From Adiantum capillus-veneris (lineage: Eukaryota > Streptophyta > Polypodiopsida > Polypodiales > Pteridaceae): a stretch of 64,000 bases of DNA. Each line of letters begins with the position of its first letter. Position 1 is the stretch's first letter. The stretch lies in assembly GCA_014529385.2 (NCBI GenBank), contig CM043953.1, positions 92,370,842 through 92,434,841 on the forward strand, given 5' to 3'. Of this stretch, positions 31,050 to 42,493 are shown in pieces. The position numbers and the translations under genes are program-made. The notes beneath the pieces are model-generated. The model was not told the DNA's origin. It ran no database searches and saw nothing but the letters and a program-made list of their open reading frames with translations.

Positions 31050-32192
31050 TGTCAGGAGTTTTTTGGAGCAAGGGATTGCGCATATGTACATATACATGCA
31101 AGGTGCATCAAATAAAGGACTGTCCATTTTCCTTAGCCAGGTGGTTATGTGGGGCCCACATGTGTACAGGTAGGACAGGGTGTACACAGTGCATCGATTT
31201 TCACTATTACCAGTACCAGTGTGTTTTTTCTACAATAAGGAGGAGTTGGTAGCGCGTAAAACTTCTCGAGGAAGCTATCCGCGGGCCGACGACGTGAGGT
31301 CAGCAAGTGCGTCAGATGGCATCTAGTGGCGTCAGGAGGGCGAACGAGGTCAATATTTGCACGCGGATGAGGACGGACACAACGTGGGTGTTTTCTTGTG
31401 AGAGTTATGCAGAAAGGTCATCATTAGGACCACTTTTTGGGGCCACTTCACATGGTGGCGAGATGCATTATTGGAAAAAAGCTGAGTGCCAGGTGTGCAA
31501 ATGATGCAAAAAGGTGACAACTATGCACTGCGAGGTCAGTTTTTGGCCTGTTCGGGGTCCGTTTGAGGTCATCTAAAAGGCCAAGGGTGCCCAACTAATA
31601 AAGCTAAGTGTGGGAACTGGAAAAACTGAGAGAAAATACCAGAAAAAACGTGGAGAAGAGAGGAGGAACAGCCGCAGGTGTGTTTTTGCTCATTTTGGAG
31701 CCTGTTTTGGCCGTAAACTGCTCATCCGAGGTCGGATTTGAGCACTTTGACATTGTAGACTGGGGTTTTGGGCCATTCTGAACGCGATGGCGCTGTCCAT
31801 TTTGCCAAATTACTCCCTCTTTTTCTGCTGTTTTTCTGTGTAATCTTCTCCGGTGAGTGAAGCTTCTTCTCCAATTTGTGATTGTAACTGGTATCTTTTA
31901 CCCATATTGTGTGGGCTGTTTGCCCCATTGGTGTTGGCCCAAGATCAATTGTATCTAAACATCAAAAATTCTCCTCTTTTGAGCTGAGTTTTTTGGGTGT
32001 GTGTGTGTGTGTGTGTCTGTGTGGAGTGGGCAAGTGGATAGTCTCTCTCCTCTCACTCCAGAGATGTGTTCCCTGTCTCGGCCAGGTGTGTTGTGTAAGC
32101 CGAGTGGTGCCCCATAGTGTGTGTGTGTATCTTCCCAAGAGTGTGTGTCGGGTCGTTATAGAGGCGCTGTGTGTGTTTTCATCCCGCTCACA
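31050..32192 (+). repeat. 3' LTR of the nested element (1143 bp)
   Basis: A near-identical copy of 26512-27656, with the same TGTCAGGAG start and CGCTCACA end. It is followed by ACGG, the duplicated target. Confidence 0.95.
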
Positions 32193-34207
32193 ACGGCTAC
32201 GACAGCCCCCACCGGGCACTTTGTCTTTCATAATTTAGAATGCTATTTTAATTCTCGTGATTTTTTTTGTACTGTGGACCCAGCTTTGGTACTGTCGACC
32301 AGCTTTGCTGACGACGTTAATTGACGGGGTGCAATCGGATTGATGTCGACAAACAAGGTGGGGGAGATAGCAGGTGTGCTGAGCCATGCTTCAAATCGGC
32401 CACTCCATAAGGGTATCAAGATCGTGTGGTGCCTTGCGACGGCTACGACAAATTTGCCTTGCCTTGTTTCTCTCTCCCGTCTCCCAGATAATTTCCTCGA
32501 TGGCAGACAGAACTATAATGCGCCTGGGAGGTAGATCCCTAGCGTTGATAAATCATGGGACAATTTCAAATCAATTTCTTTAGAAATATCACCAGCCAAG
32601 CTTCCTCAGCTCTTGGAGTTTCCAGCTAGACCCACTCAACATGGATCAGAGGCAGGTTCCAGTTGGCTTTACTGAAGAAGACCTTAACCGTGAGTTTCTT
32701 CTTGGACCTCGAATGACTTGGATGCATCATCAGATTTAGCAAAGAAGCAGGTCAAGTCGATCTGTAAGATCTTGAGATCAAGATTCTACAAAAATCTGTT
32801 TGATTGCACTCTCACAATCTCCTGACCAAGTGCAACACGTTTTCCTCATACTACTTATGGTTTACTTAAACTTAAACTTTCTTCTTAGGGCATCGAATCT
32901 ACTGAACATGGTTCATGGCAGTGATATTGCATCTAGAATATGGTCGCAACCCCCAACCGGATTCATGTGAAGGAGTAGTGAATATATAGATATTATGATT
33001 GACAACAAATTGGATAGGCAGATGACAGGCAGAAGGTGATAAATTCCAAAGATGTACAAATGGGATTTTCAAAGAGATACAATTTTGAACTATGAGGAGG
33101 CCTCTAAGCGAGATAAGGATCCGTCTATACTCTTGATATTGGAGATGGTACCCAACACTGGTTTTGGCTATACTCTTGATATGGAAGGTCATATCTAGAT
33201 ATACTCTTGATATCGGAGGTGATACTTGACCATGGTTTACTCTTGATGTTGGAGGTTTACATCGTGTTCAATCCGACTATACATGACGAAGTTAAAGGTA
33301 CATCTCTTGGAGGTTTACTATTATCGTATCCTATTTCTATCTGTTGGTGTTGGACATTTATGTCTGGACTAAAAGGATTTTGTCTTGTCTCGTCAAAGCC
33401 GTCTATTATGGCTAACATGAAGCCTTTCGACATGGCAAGATAACTTATGTTATGGCTACATTGAAGTTTTGTCGTCTTCTAAAGATTGATGCGGATCGAT
33501 CGGCATAGCTGAAAATCTATTGTTTCGTTTGGCAACTGAACATCTATCGTCTCATCTGGCTACTGAAACTCTATCTTCTCGTCAGCCACTGAAAATATAT
33601 CGTCTCGTCAGCCTTATCGTCTTGTCAAACTTATGTTATGGAATGCATTTTCTCTGCTTGCAAGCATACAAATAATCTAAGGGGCCCCATTGTGTTTTTA
33701 TATGCCGACTTTGTATATATGTGTGCACTTGTGATTACATTGATATTATGTTTGTTTCTATGTCGTCTGCATATGTGATTGCATCGTCGTTACGTTTGTT
33801 TCTATGTCGTCTCTAGAACGGCCTCGCGACCGTCTCTAAGGACAATGTGATGTGGTTATTTCTAGCCTTCATGTCTCGATATGTTTCTTGAGTTGATATT
33901 GTTTATAGGCTGAAAGTCACATCAAGGAGTGTGTATAGAGGCTCAAAGATATTCAAGCTGCACAAAGATATTGAAGGTTTTTCAAAGATATTGAAGAATT
34001 TGCATCAATCCAACTATATATAGGGTTATTAAAGACCTTTGAAAGGGCACATTTGTAAAACAGGAGTGATGTAGCTCCTTCGAACATTGTAAATGTATAT
34101 TTAAATTATTTTAATATAACGGTGGGTATATATAGAGCTGTGGATTTTTCCCTTGAGCCCCCAAGGGTTTTTTCATCCACAGTTAGGGACCTTCATTTGA
34201 GTGGGGG
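32193..34207 (+). other. outer element internal sequence, right part
   Basis: No protein domain in any frame. It holds two small tandem arrays: TACTCTTGATAT-GGAGGTGATAC-type units at about 33127-33265, and CTGAAAATCTAT-CGTCTCGTC-type units of about 35 bases at about 33505-33635. The end is a polypurine tract next to the 3' LTR. Confidence 0.65.
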
Positions 34208-34349
34208 TGTTGAGCTATATATAGTATCTCTATATATAGCACCCTGGTCCCCTCTATATAAACGCATCTTGTGTGATCAAGAGACACACTTTGGGGTTTG
34301 CAGATATGGAGTTCTCTCTCTCTTCTCTCTCGCGTGTGGTTGTTCAACA
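34208..34349 (+). repeat. 3' LTR of the outer element (142 bp)
   Basis: Starts TGTTGAGCTATATATAG and ends TTGTTCAACA, the same as 25865-26006 apart from a few bases, followed by the duplicated target CTACT. Confidence 0.92.
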
Positions 34350-34354
34350 CTACT

Positions 34355-34364
34355 TTGGTCACAT

Positions 34365-34397
<33 letters not shown>

Positions 34398-34592
34398 CGC
34401 GAGGACCCCATTCTGATTGTTTTTTGAGTGTTCTATAGGCATGAACATTGAACAACGAATTGTTCTTTGCAAATGGAGGCACCATGTCCATTATATAAAT
34501 TCTCAATCATAATTTAATACTTATCTTCCATCTTTTAATTGAAATAAAATAGTCTTAAATATATGCCGTTCTAAGTTTCTATTCGTATATAT
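34355..34592. other. poly(C) run and flank
   Basis: About 28 consecutive C at 34368-34396, then unique A/T-rich sequence. No gene. Confidence 0.8.
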
Positions 34593-34660
34593 TGTTAGGA
34601 AATAGGACGTAGCTAAGTAGATATTAGGGTAGTTTACTTTATGGAGAGATAATTTTCACA

Positions 34661-34735
<75 letters not shown>

Positions 34736-35343
34736 ACGATGTACGTAATTCACCCAATGTGGGCTACGTCCACGGGAAAGTAGCCACTCAATGGCTTTAG
34801 TACTTCAAACTAGAACTTGGTTACAAAGGGATTATACCCTTAATGGAGCTCCCACCTTGCTTCACTCTCACCACCTCACATAAACCTTGTTTCATCAGCT
34901 TCACAATACATTTTGTTTGTAGAATAGGCCTCCTTTTATAGGCCAAAATGGCTACCCTCCCTCTGCATGAGAGGCAGCCATGTGTGGCCGCGCTTGTGTA
35001 GAAAAGTCCGAATTGATTCTGTCATGCGTCCATGTGTGGCCGCCCTTGAAAAGACAAGTCCGCCTAGAAATCGGCCACCGACCATTGAATTCGGCCACCA
35101 GCCAAATACTTCCGTCCACTGGCCATCGACCATTGACTATTGGCACACTAGCCAACCGGCCAACCGATTGGCCCTTTTCCTATCAATTTTTGACCGCCGT
35201 TCGACCATATTTTTTGACAAAAAGGGAATATTTTGGTAAACCCAATCTTGAGCAAAGCTCGAGAGTGGGCATGAATTTTTTGGTTTTTTGGCGAGTGATT
35301 TCTCTTGCCCTCGATGGCTTCTCCTCATAATAGGGGCCTTACA
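34593..35343 (-). repeat. possible solo LTR (minus orientation)
   Basis: On the minus strand the segment starts TGTAAGGCCCC (35343) and ends CCTATTTCCTAACA (34593), with TG...CA ends and a TATA-like CCTATAAAAGGAGG near 34935. A (GA)n tract lies inside at 34664-34731. The flanking 5 bases do not match (TATAT and AATGT), so a target duplication is not supported and the assignment is weak. Confidence 0.35.
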
Positions 35344-36105
35344 AATGTGCATTTTTAAGACTAAAAGTTACAAGGGGTGAATCAGGCTCCATACTTCAGA
35401 TATACGTCTAGAAAAAAAAACTTGACTGTCACTAATACTTATTTGAACTAATAAATAATAATCTCTTACACTGTATGGTTTCATGATGACATCTTTTGTT
35501 TTTTTTTGAAACTCACAATGGTGAGTGTATATAGATATTACGAAACCAAAAAAGTACATTAATTGCGAGCCATGCTCCTTCCAAGCCATGGTATTAACCA
35601 ACAACCAATACATAAAGCACAACGAAGCTATGACATCGGATGACAAAGGGTGTCACCCTAAAATTGTTGGACATTAGCACAACGGGAGCTAAGATTTTCT
35701 TGGGGTTTCCACCAAGGAGAGAGCCCTACCACAACACACCCCTTGACCACCAAACCAAACCGGGAGACATATCCCGCCAAAATGAGATGTTGCAAATGTC
35801 ACTTTTTTCTTTCCATTCTTTCTAGCAAACTCACAGTGCTGGTTGTAGGACCAGATACCCTAACAATATAGTTTAATGTACCATTAAAATAAGTTTTATA
35901 AAGTAAAATATCACCACTAGGTAATTTTTTTAGCTTATAATGCTAAATGCTTGGTCTGACACCTTTTAGAACTTTCATAGGTATTAGCATCACTACATAC
36001 ATCAATATATGCATTGCCAACATTGAATATGAAAATGACATGTATATCAAGACTAATAGCGATGCTTAAAATTGGGAAAAAAAATCAAAACCTATTGCAC
36101 TCATT
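35344..36105. other. intergenic; nothing recognised
   Basis: Ordinary-complexity sequence without a domain-bearing frame on either strand. Confidence 0.5.
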
Positions 36106-36106
36106 A

Positions 36107-36195
36107 TGAGCTATTTGCGACAAGAAGCCCCTTCTTCTCCCCCATGTTTTGCTACAAGTAAGCCGAAATCCTCCTTCTTTGTTCCCACCCCATCT

Positions 36196-36243
<48 letters not shown>

Positions 36244-36333
36244 GAGCTATTTGTGGCTGCAAGAAGAAGTACCTTCTTCTCCACCAAGTTTTGCTACAAG
36301 TAAGACTCAATTCATCCTTCTCTATTCCCTCCA

Positions 36334-36384
<51 letters not shown>
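36107..36384. repeat. tandem duplication of a unit ending in (CT)n
   Basis: A GAGCTATTTG ... TTTTGCTACAAGTAAG ... (CT)n unit of about 135-140 bases occurs twice in a row (36107 and 36242). The copies differ at several sites and in CT length. A (CA)n run follows at 36409-36429. Confidence 0.85.
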
Positions 36385-36386
<2 letters not shown>

Positions 36387-36489
36387 GGTATATTGTGCAT
36401 AACATGCATACACACACACACACACACAACATACCTTTTGCAAATTTGCATATGCAAAATCCCGTATGCAAACATTTACATGTAAATCA

Positions 36490-38290
36490 AAATAAATTAA
36501 TCAAATGTTTTTAATTTAGATTTAGATTAATGTAGTTAATTTAAATTTTAAGTGTTTCACATGAGTTTTTAGATGTTGTCAATTGTTTCGCATTATTTTT
36601 TGCTACATTAAGGTTTTGCTGTTTAAATTTATATTTAAAATCTATTTTAAAAATTAATTAGTATAAATTTAGATTTAACTATAAGTATAAATATAGGGTT
36701 TAACATTTTGATTTAGGTTTAATATAGATTTTCAATTATTTTTATTCTTATTTTTTATTTTACTTTATGATTTAAGTATAGATCTAGGGTCTAGCATTTT
36801 GATTTAGGTTTAATTATAGATTTTATATTACATTTAATTATAGATTTATGTTTAGATTTTAATTTTAAAATTTAAGTTTAATTTTTTGGTTTCAAGTTTG
36901 CATTTAAGCTTAAGCCTAAATCATTTTAAATTCATTTTATGTTTACATTTAAGTAAATGGACTTAAAATTAATTTTAGGTTTAAATATTAGAAAATACAA
37001 TTTAAGTTAAAGTAAATCATTTTAAGCTTGCTTTTTTTTTTTTTTTAGGTTTGTGTTTCCAATTTCATATACATTTGTGTTTACTTCTTTTCTTCAATTG
37101 TACGTTTTGGGTTAAATTTAAGTTTGAAGCTTATATATATATGATTTAAATGATCAATTTGCGCTTTCAGTTACGTTGTAAGTTAACCTTTGGGCTTAGT
37201 TAATCTAAATTGTATGCATATGCAATTCAATTTATAAGTTTAGAATTTGTGTTTAAATTTAAGTTTTTGGTGTGCGTATACATATGCAAATTAGATAAGC
37301 AAATTACGATTTTGTTATGTATACAAATTAGATAAGCAAATTACGAGTTTGTTTTAAGTAGGCATATGCATATGCGGTTTAGGTGTATGCTTTCGTGCTT
37401 TCAAATTTGTTAAATTTTAGTATTGAATTTGTGGAAGCAGTTTTAAATTTAGATTTAAAACTGGCGCATGTGGTTTTAAGTCTGTGCATGTGGTTTAGTC
37501 TATAATTTGTGCTTTAAGTTAAATTGTCAGTTTAGGTTCAAGTCATAGACTAAGTTTATATTTATGATTTGGGTTTATGTTTTTAGGTTTAAGTTTAGGG
37601 TTTGTGTTTTTTTAATTATGAGTTTAGGTTCTTGGTTTACTTTTATGTTTAAGCTATTTAAATATTTTTCTATTTTAGGTTAGGTTTACGGTTTGCATTT
37701 TTAAGTTAAGTTTCAGTTGTAAATTTATTAGTTAAATTTAAATATACTGTTAGATTTAGTTTTATGGTTTGCATTTTTCAATTTAAATTAAGTTTGCATT
37801 CTTTAATTTAGATTTAAGTTGTGGATTTACGCTTAGGTTTATGATTTAGATTTACTATTTTAATTTTCCATTTAAATTTAAGATAAAATTTATGATTTGT
37901 TTTTTCAATTTAAGTTTACATTAAGTTTGTGGTGGGCGGTTTGCATTTTTTAGTTTAAGTTTACATTAGGTTGATGGTGCACGGTTTGAATTTTTAATTT
38001 AAATGTTACTTCTAGATTTAAATTATAATTTAAATTTTAGGTTTAGGGTTAGGATTTGATTTTATGTTTTTTGGTTTTGAAATTTAAATTACATTTACTT
38101 TTGAGTTTACAATTTAGGATTCGATTTAGCTTTTCATTTCTTGATTTATGATTAGGTTGTAGATTTAAGTTTAGGTTTACGATTTAGATTAAAGTTTAAA
38201 TTATGGTTTGGTTTTAAACTTTAGGTTTTAAGTTACGGTTTGCATTTTTCAACAAAGTTTCAAATTAACTTTATGGTTAAGTTTGTGCCC
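36490..38290. repeat. 1.8-kb degenerate TTTA-rich array (TTTAGG/TTTAAG words)
   Basis: The plus strand is made almost entirely of short words such as TTTAGGTTTA, TTTAAGTTTA and TTTAGATTTA. Cytosine is very rare and coding frames are absent. It looks like an old, heavily mutated short-unit array, perhaps telomere-like (plant telomere unit TTTAGGG) in origin, or a scaffold-attachment-type A/T-rich region. Confidence 0.7.
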
Positions 38291-38476
38291 ACAAGCTTAT
38301 GAGCAATGACAACCATGTGGGGCCGCTTGATCTAGTTACCTATCTCTTGATAAGGGTCTCATGTCCTTGTAATCAATGCACATAGACTATGCATCAAATA
38401 CATCCTATTGTACAACATCATCTTGGGGGATGCTATTAAACTTCCCAAGCGTTTGCTGCGGCTCTTCAGTGGTTTG

Positions 38477-38523
<47 letters not shown>

Positions 38524-38544
38524 CCAAAATAGGGTGGACAAAGA
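38291..38544. repeat. dispersed 85-bp repeat and (GA)n tract
   Basis: 38308-38385 (GTGGGGC ... ACCTATCTCT ... CTTGTAATCAATGCA) resembles 41450-41516. A (GA)n tract follows at 38479-38520. These lie just outside or at the end of CACTA copy 2. Confidence 0.6.
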
Positions 38545-39046
38545 AGACACAAATGCATTTTTTGCAAATTTAACATTACCACGTTTACTACGATTGCTAT
38601 TATCGGTGCTATTATCGCAAGGAGTACTCCTCATATTACTAGACCCCCCTTTGGCACTAAAATATTCAAATTTGGGTACTTCTTTCTCTCTTGCTTTGAA
38701 GAGATGTTTAGCAAGGAGCAAAATAAAGTAGCTCTTCTTCAAAGCAAGTTTCATTAGCACTCAAGTGCACTCTCGCACTACGCACAACACAAAACATTGC
38801 CTCCACTTGCACCCATAACTCTTTAGAACAACAAAAAAAGAAAATGTGTAAAGGTAGATGTGAGAAAGGGAGATAACGTCAGTTATTACCTCTAGCATTA
38901 AGTGCAAAAATATTTATATAGAAGTACTTCTTTCTTTTTTCTAAAAAAAATTATAAATCATTTGATAATTTTCATAAATACTTGTACAAAAAAATGATAG
39001 ATATTGTATCAATCACACCCACTTGATTAACACAAATTAGCATGCT

Positions 39047-39055
39047 TCATAAAAT

Positions 39056-39097
<42 letters not shown>

Positions 39098-39550
39098 AAT
39101 GAACGGGCGACATGATAAAAACTTTTCACATGATATACAAAATGTTTTTGAGTCATATTCTAGAAGATCTCTACAAGTAGCATCATATGAATCTAAACTC
39201 ATGGCTCTTAAATCAATAAAGAGATAAAATAAATCACCATTTGTAGATGTGTTGGCTTCATCATCTTCGAATTCGTCATCTTCCATGTCATCATCATCAT
39301 CATGGCAATCATCCTCCTTGCTAAGATTGGAGGCTGTGGGACTTGAATCATCGATCTCTCTCTCCTTTGTCTCCTCTTCATCCAAAGTAGTAGGTGGGAG
39401 AGGATCGAATATGGTCTCCACTTCATTAGTGGAAAAAGGGTTCTTCCTCGTGGTGGTACTGGGACTATAAACCAAAGATTTGGTTGGTGGATTGACAGGA
39501 TATAGATGACCTATAGAAGAGAAGTTCAAAGTGAGTGACATTAGTATCAT
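39047..39550 (-). pseudogene. CACTA copy 2 C-terminal exon and acidic tail
   Basis: The frame includes NPFSTNEVETIFDPLPPTTL, then EEETKEREIDDSSPTASNL, a DDDDDMEDDEFEDDEAN run and FIDLRAMSLDSYDATCRDLL. This parallels copy 1, where the same exon is split by the LTR element at the position after PTLDE. The terminal TAA of copy 1 is AAA here, so translation runs on into the 3' flank and a (CT)n tract. An upstream splice site (NCEQ followed by GTGAGTG) is kept near 39590. Confidence 0.82.
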
Positions 39551-39984
39551 GTTACAAGGAAATAAAGGTAAATAAGATAATCACTCACCTGCTCACAATT
39601 GCATGGAAAAACTAAGTTGGCATACCTCCCCGTGGTTATGCACACTAGAGTCTACCATGTAGATTCCATTTTCATGTTGTCTAGACATTTGCAAACGACT
39701 TGCACTCAAAGAGGAAGCTGTGAAAGTTTCTAACATCAACCCTTAGTATCCTTTCAATAGTCCCACAATATCTAGTTGCATCATCATATGAGTCAAAGTT
39801 TCCCATGACACCACAATCCATGGTGGTAAGACGCTCGTCAATGTGGCCTGTACAAAAGTGTTGGCCCTTTGACCATACAGAGTTAAAAAAAAGACACTAT
39901 AAAATATAAAAAATTATACAACCAAATCAATAACAAAGAAAAACTCAAGAAAAAATATACAAATGGTTTAAGCATATGAGTACT

Positions 39985-40656
39985 TTACATTTGGTACACA
40001 ATTCTTGTGCATACTCCCATTCTTTGTCGGTGATGCCTTCTCCACATGTCTTTGTTTCGGTTATTCATCTTGTGCCAATTGTGGGACCTAAATTGATACA
40101 ATTGAATGTTTTCAAATTTCTTTGCCTTTGTGAAAGATCCCTTTAGTAACCTCATGTATCCTGTTGTGCGAATAGATGGAATGGAACCCTTCACTATATC
40201 AATCTCATGTTTGGTTAGAATCCATGGCACTTTAGGAAGCACAAGTTTTCCATTGGGGGATTGACGTGAAGTGGCAGATGTGGGGAGTCATTTCAAGGCC
40301 TTCCAATCCTCCGTGACTCCCAATGAGTCCCTTCTGCCTGCAATGTGGTTCCATAGTGAGAAACATTTTTGAATATGTGCATGGGATCCAAGAGGTGTTG
40401 TCTTTTTAAGTCCTTTCGATTTGAAATCCTTGAGAATATGGAGTACCTTAACACACCTTTTGATGGCATAGACGGGGGTGGATAACTACTTTAGTGCTTT
40501 TCCCAGATGCTTGCCCAATTTGTCATTGTGCACTTTAAAGGTGTCGTTCCATTTGTTGAAGCCTTGTATTTGCCATGACTTTGGGGCAGGAGATGATGGT
40601 TGTTTGAATAGATTATGTTGTTGTGTAAGGCATCTGGCCTCTATGTCACCAAAGAT

Positions 40657-40660
<4 letters not shown>
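39985..40660 (-). pseudogene. CACTA copy 2 Tnp2 fragment
   Basis: The minus strand aligns with copy 1 from the NNHHFLPQGH region (about 40600) through the HLLDPMHIF block (about 40380) to PWILTKHEIDIVKG and YMRLLKGSFTKAKKF (40240-40100), with stops and shifts. At about 40070 it joins directly to the MWRRHHRQRMGVCTR segment, which in copy 1 lies 900 bases further on (20979). This junction is the internal deletion point. Confidence 0.8.

Positions 40661-40662
<2 letters not shown>

Positions 40663-40715
<53 letters not shown>
40663..40715. repeat. (GA)n microsatellite
   Basis: About 26 GA units. In CACTA copy 1 the same position (19500-19511) has only GAGAGAGAGAG, so the tract grew from a short seed within the transposon sequence. 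Confidence 0.9.
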
Positions 40716-40716
<1 letters not shown>

Positions 40717-41314
40717 ATGCACAGGCGAGAGCAAACGACAAATTTGAAATTTAAAATCGTGTTATGAAATGAGGCCCATTCACATCTACACAGCTAGTAG
40801 TCCCGTTGGTATGTCTTTTACCCTTCAATGGAGCGAATCACCACATGTTGAATTAGGTTAAATTTAAGATTAGATTTTGGATTGAGTTTTTATATTAGAG
40901 TCTACCTTCAAAATTACAGTAAAAAAATTAGAGTTAGACGAACGGTGAACCCTCTCTTCCTCTCTAAGGATGCGAACTTAAGCAGGAAAGCCTTCAATGG
41001 CATGATACTTGGATTGGAGGCCAACATGTAATGTGTTAAGTAATCCCTCGAACAAAGATCTACTGTGAAAAGATGTTAAGATGCTGTGAAATGCTATAGC
41101 TAGAGAAGAGGCAAAGGGGTTTTGTCCACCACATGCACTATCATGTAGACGTGGGTGTGTAGATTTCTTGTACCCACAAATATAAGCATTGACCAATGAA
41201 GACGAGATTATAACCCGTTGGTTCTAATCTACATGCACCTCTAGACCGAGGTGTGTGGGGATTGGACATGATTGACTAGAGAATGTGAGGTAGTTTGCAG
41301 TGTGAACAAAGAGA

Positions 41315-41372
<58 letters not shown>

Positions 41373-41543
41373 ACGGAGAAGGCCAATAGAAGATTAAATT
41401 TTTTGTCCAAGTTATAAGGTTTTTACCCTCATTATGAGTAGTGACGAGAATGTGGGGCTATCCAACCAAAATACCTATCTCTCAACGAGGATCTTATGTC
41501 CTTGTAATCAATGCAAGCATGTTGTGTGACGCACAAGACGCGT
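40716..41543. other. intergenic with a (GA)n tract
   Basis: (GA)n at 41310-41369 and one copy of the dispersed 85-bp repeat near 41450-41516. No gene recognised. Confidence 0.55.
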
Positions 41544-42493
41544 TTCTTTGCAGCACGTTCGCGAATTTGGCGAGTTCGATCCATCTATTATAGATCGAGT
41601 TGTTGCCAATTATAACTCGTGGGACTCTGACGCTGGCCAATAGGCAGCAATATTGCAACCCAATAGACGTGTTAATTCGCAGGCGCTTTGGTCAAGCAGC
41701 ATATGTGAGGCCACAAGATGTAGCCTCGGACAGCTCGGGGAATGATCATGCAGACCACATTCTCAACGAGGCAATGTTTGATCCTGAGATCGATGAGATT
41801 TTGAGGATCGATTATAGAGGATTTTTTGTCCGGCATGCTATAAGAGATTTTGAGGATCGATTATAGAGGATTTTTTATCGACTTGTTGGACGTGCAATGG
41901 TCCAAGATAATCATGGAGGGTCGCAACGCTACTGTGCGTAGAGGAGAGTTTGGTTTTCTTGAGGTGGATTCAAATTAGAAATGGACTGACCTAAGAGACA
42001 CTTTCGTACTACCCGAGCATTGAGAGTTTGGTTTTCTTGAGATGGATTCAACTTAGAAATGGACTGACCTAAGAGACACTTTCGTACTACCCGAGCATTG
42101 TGAACAAGTAAGTATGTAAATAGTTAACATCCAATTTGAGAAGTTATGTGCTTGGAAGCTCTCATGTAAGTTATGTGGCTCTGGCAGGTGATATTTCATC
42201 CTACAAAGTTTGCATCAAACTGGTGGTACATCATAGAGGTAGCCCCTCATAGTGCACGGACATATGAAGGCTACCATGTGCCAATCACAACGGTATCAAT
42301 GGAGGAGATCAGAGAAGATGCTCAGTCAAAAGCCACTAAGGTGGTGCCAGAAGAGCATCAAGCTGCTACTCTCTATGGGGTGCATCCACAGGATCTACAA
42401 AATGAAATGGAGGACATCTGTTTAAACGGAGAGCTCTATTTAGATATAGGAAGTTATGCTGAGCTTTGCGAGGATGAGAGAGAGAACTCTTAA
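41544..42493 (+). pseudogene. CACTA-family DUF4216-type exon pair (different family from copies 1 and 2)
   Basis: The first exon (to about 42105) has FGEFDPSIIDRVVANYNSW, QYCNPIDVLIRRRFGQAA, EILRIDYRGFF, DLLDVQWSKIIMEGRNATV, GEFGFLEVDS and KWTDLRDTFVLPEHCEQ. The second (42188-42493) has VIFHPTKFASNWWYIIEVAP, VPEEHQAATLYGVHPQD and an acidic end with TAA. The intron has a GTAAGTATG donor and a GGCAG acceptor at the same CEQ|V position as in the other copies. These are the DUF4216 blocks of a CACTA protein. Two local tandem duplications (41801/41851 and 41948/42027) break the first exon, and a stop follows VDSN. No Tnp2 part is present. Confidence 0.72.

Larger units (their letters stand above)
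26512..32192 (+). mobile_element. gag-protease-only LTR retrotransposon nested in the outer element
   Basis: Two long LTRs (26512-27656 and 31050-32192) flank a TGGCGCC-type primer site, a long leader, gag (28699-30051), a protease frame (30064-30999) and a polypurine tract (GCTAGGGGGTGGG, about 31031-31043). No RT, RNase H or integrase exists between them. A 4-base duplication ACGG (26508-26511 and 32193-32196) flanks it, and the outer sequence reads through when it is removed. LTRs differ at about 20-25 sites by eye (about 2%). Confidence 0.9.
25825..34349 (+). mobile_element. non-coding LTR retrotransposon (LARD-like) carrying a nested element
   Basis: LTRs of 142 bp (25865-26006 and 34208-34349) flank a tRNA-iMet primer site (26007-26018), about 2.5 kb of internal sequence with no protein domain, and a polypurine tract (GAGTGGGGG, ending 34207). 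The 5-base target duplication CTACT lies at 25820-25824 and 34350-34354. The left end carries an extra 40 bases (25825-25864) that form a snap-back palindrome of the LTR start. A second LTR element (26512-32192) sits inside. Lacking gag and pol, it must be mobilised in trans. Confidence 0.85.
38545..40662 (-). mobile_element. CACTA copy 2, internally deleted, minus strand
   Basis: Minus-strand order: a Tnp2 fragment (40660 to about 40040), a junction to the sequence after DUF4218, a decayed DUF4216 region (about 39890 to 39480), an acidic tail (39440 to 39130), then subterminal GATAATAGC words (38620-38570). Each block aligns with CACTA copy 1 at 19510-20090, 20960-21010, 21200-21660, 24485-24718 and 25110-25200. 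The DUF4218 exon and its introns are missing, so it is a deletion derivative of the same family, in the opposite orientation. Terminal CACTA motifs were not found. Confidence 0.78.

Noticed and set aside
26769-32324. Paired ORFs inside 26512-27656 and 31050-32192
   Set aside because: They occur in both LTRs of one element and have no domain, so they are LTR sequence.
34593-35343. Calling this a full element or a confident solo LTR
   Set aside because: Flanking 5-mers differ (TATAT and AATGT) and no second copy exists in the window, so it is kept only as a low-confidence repeat.
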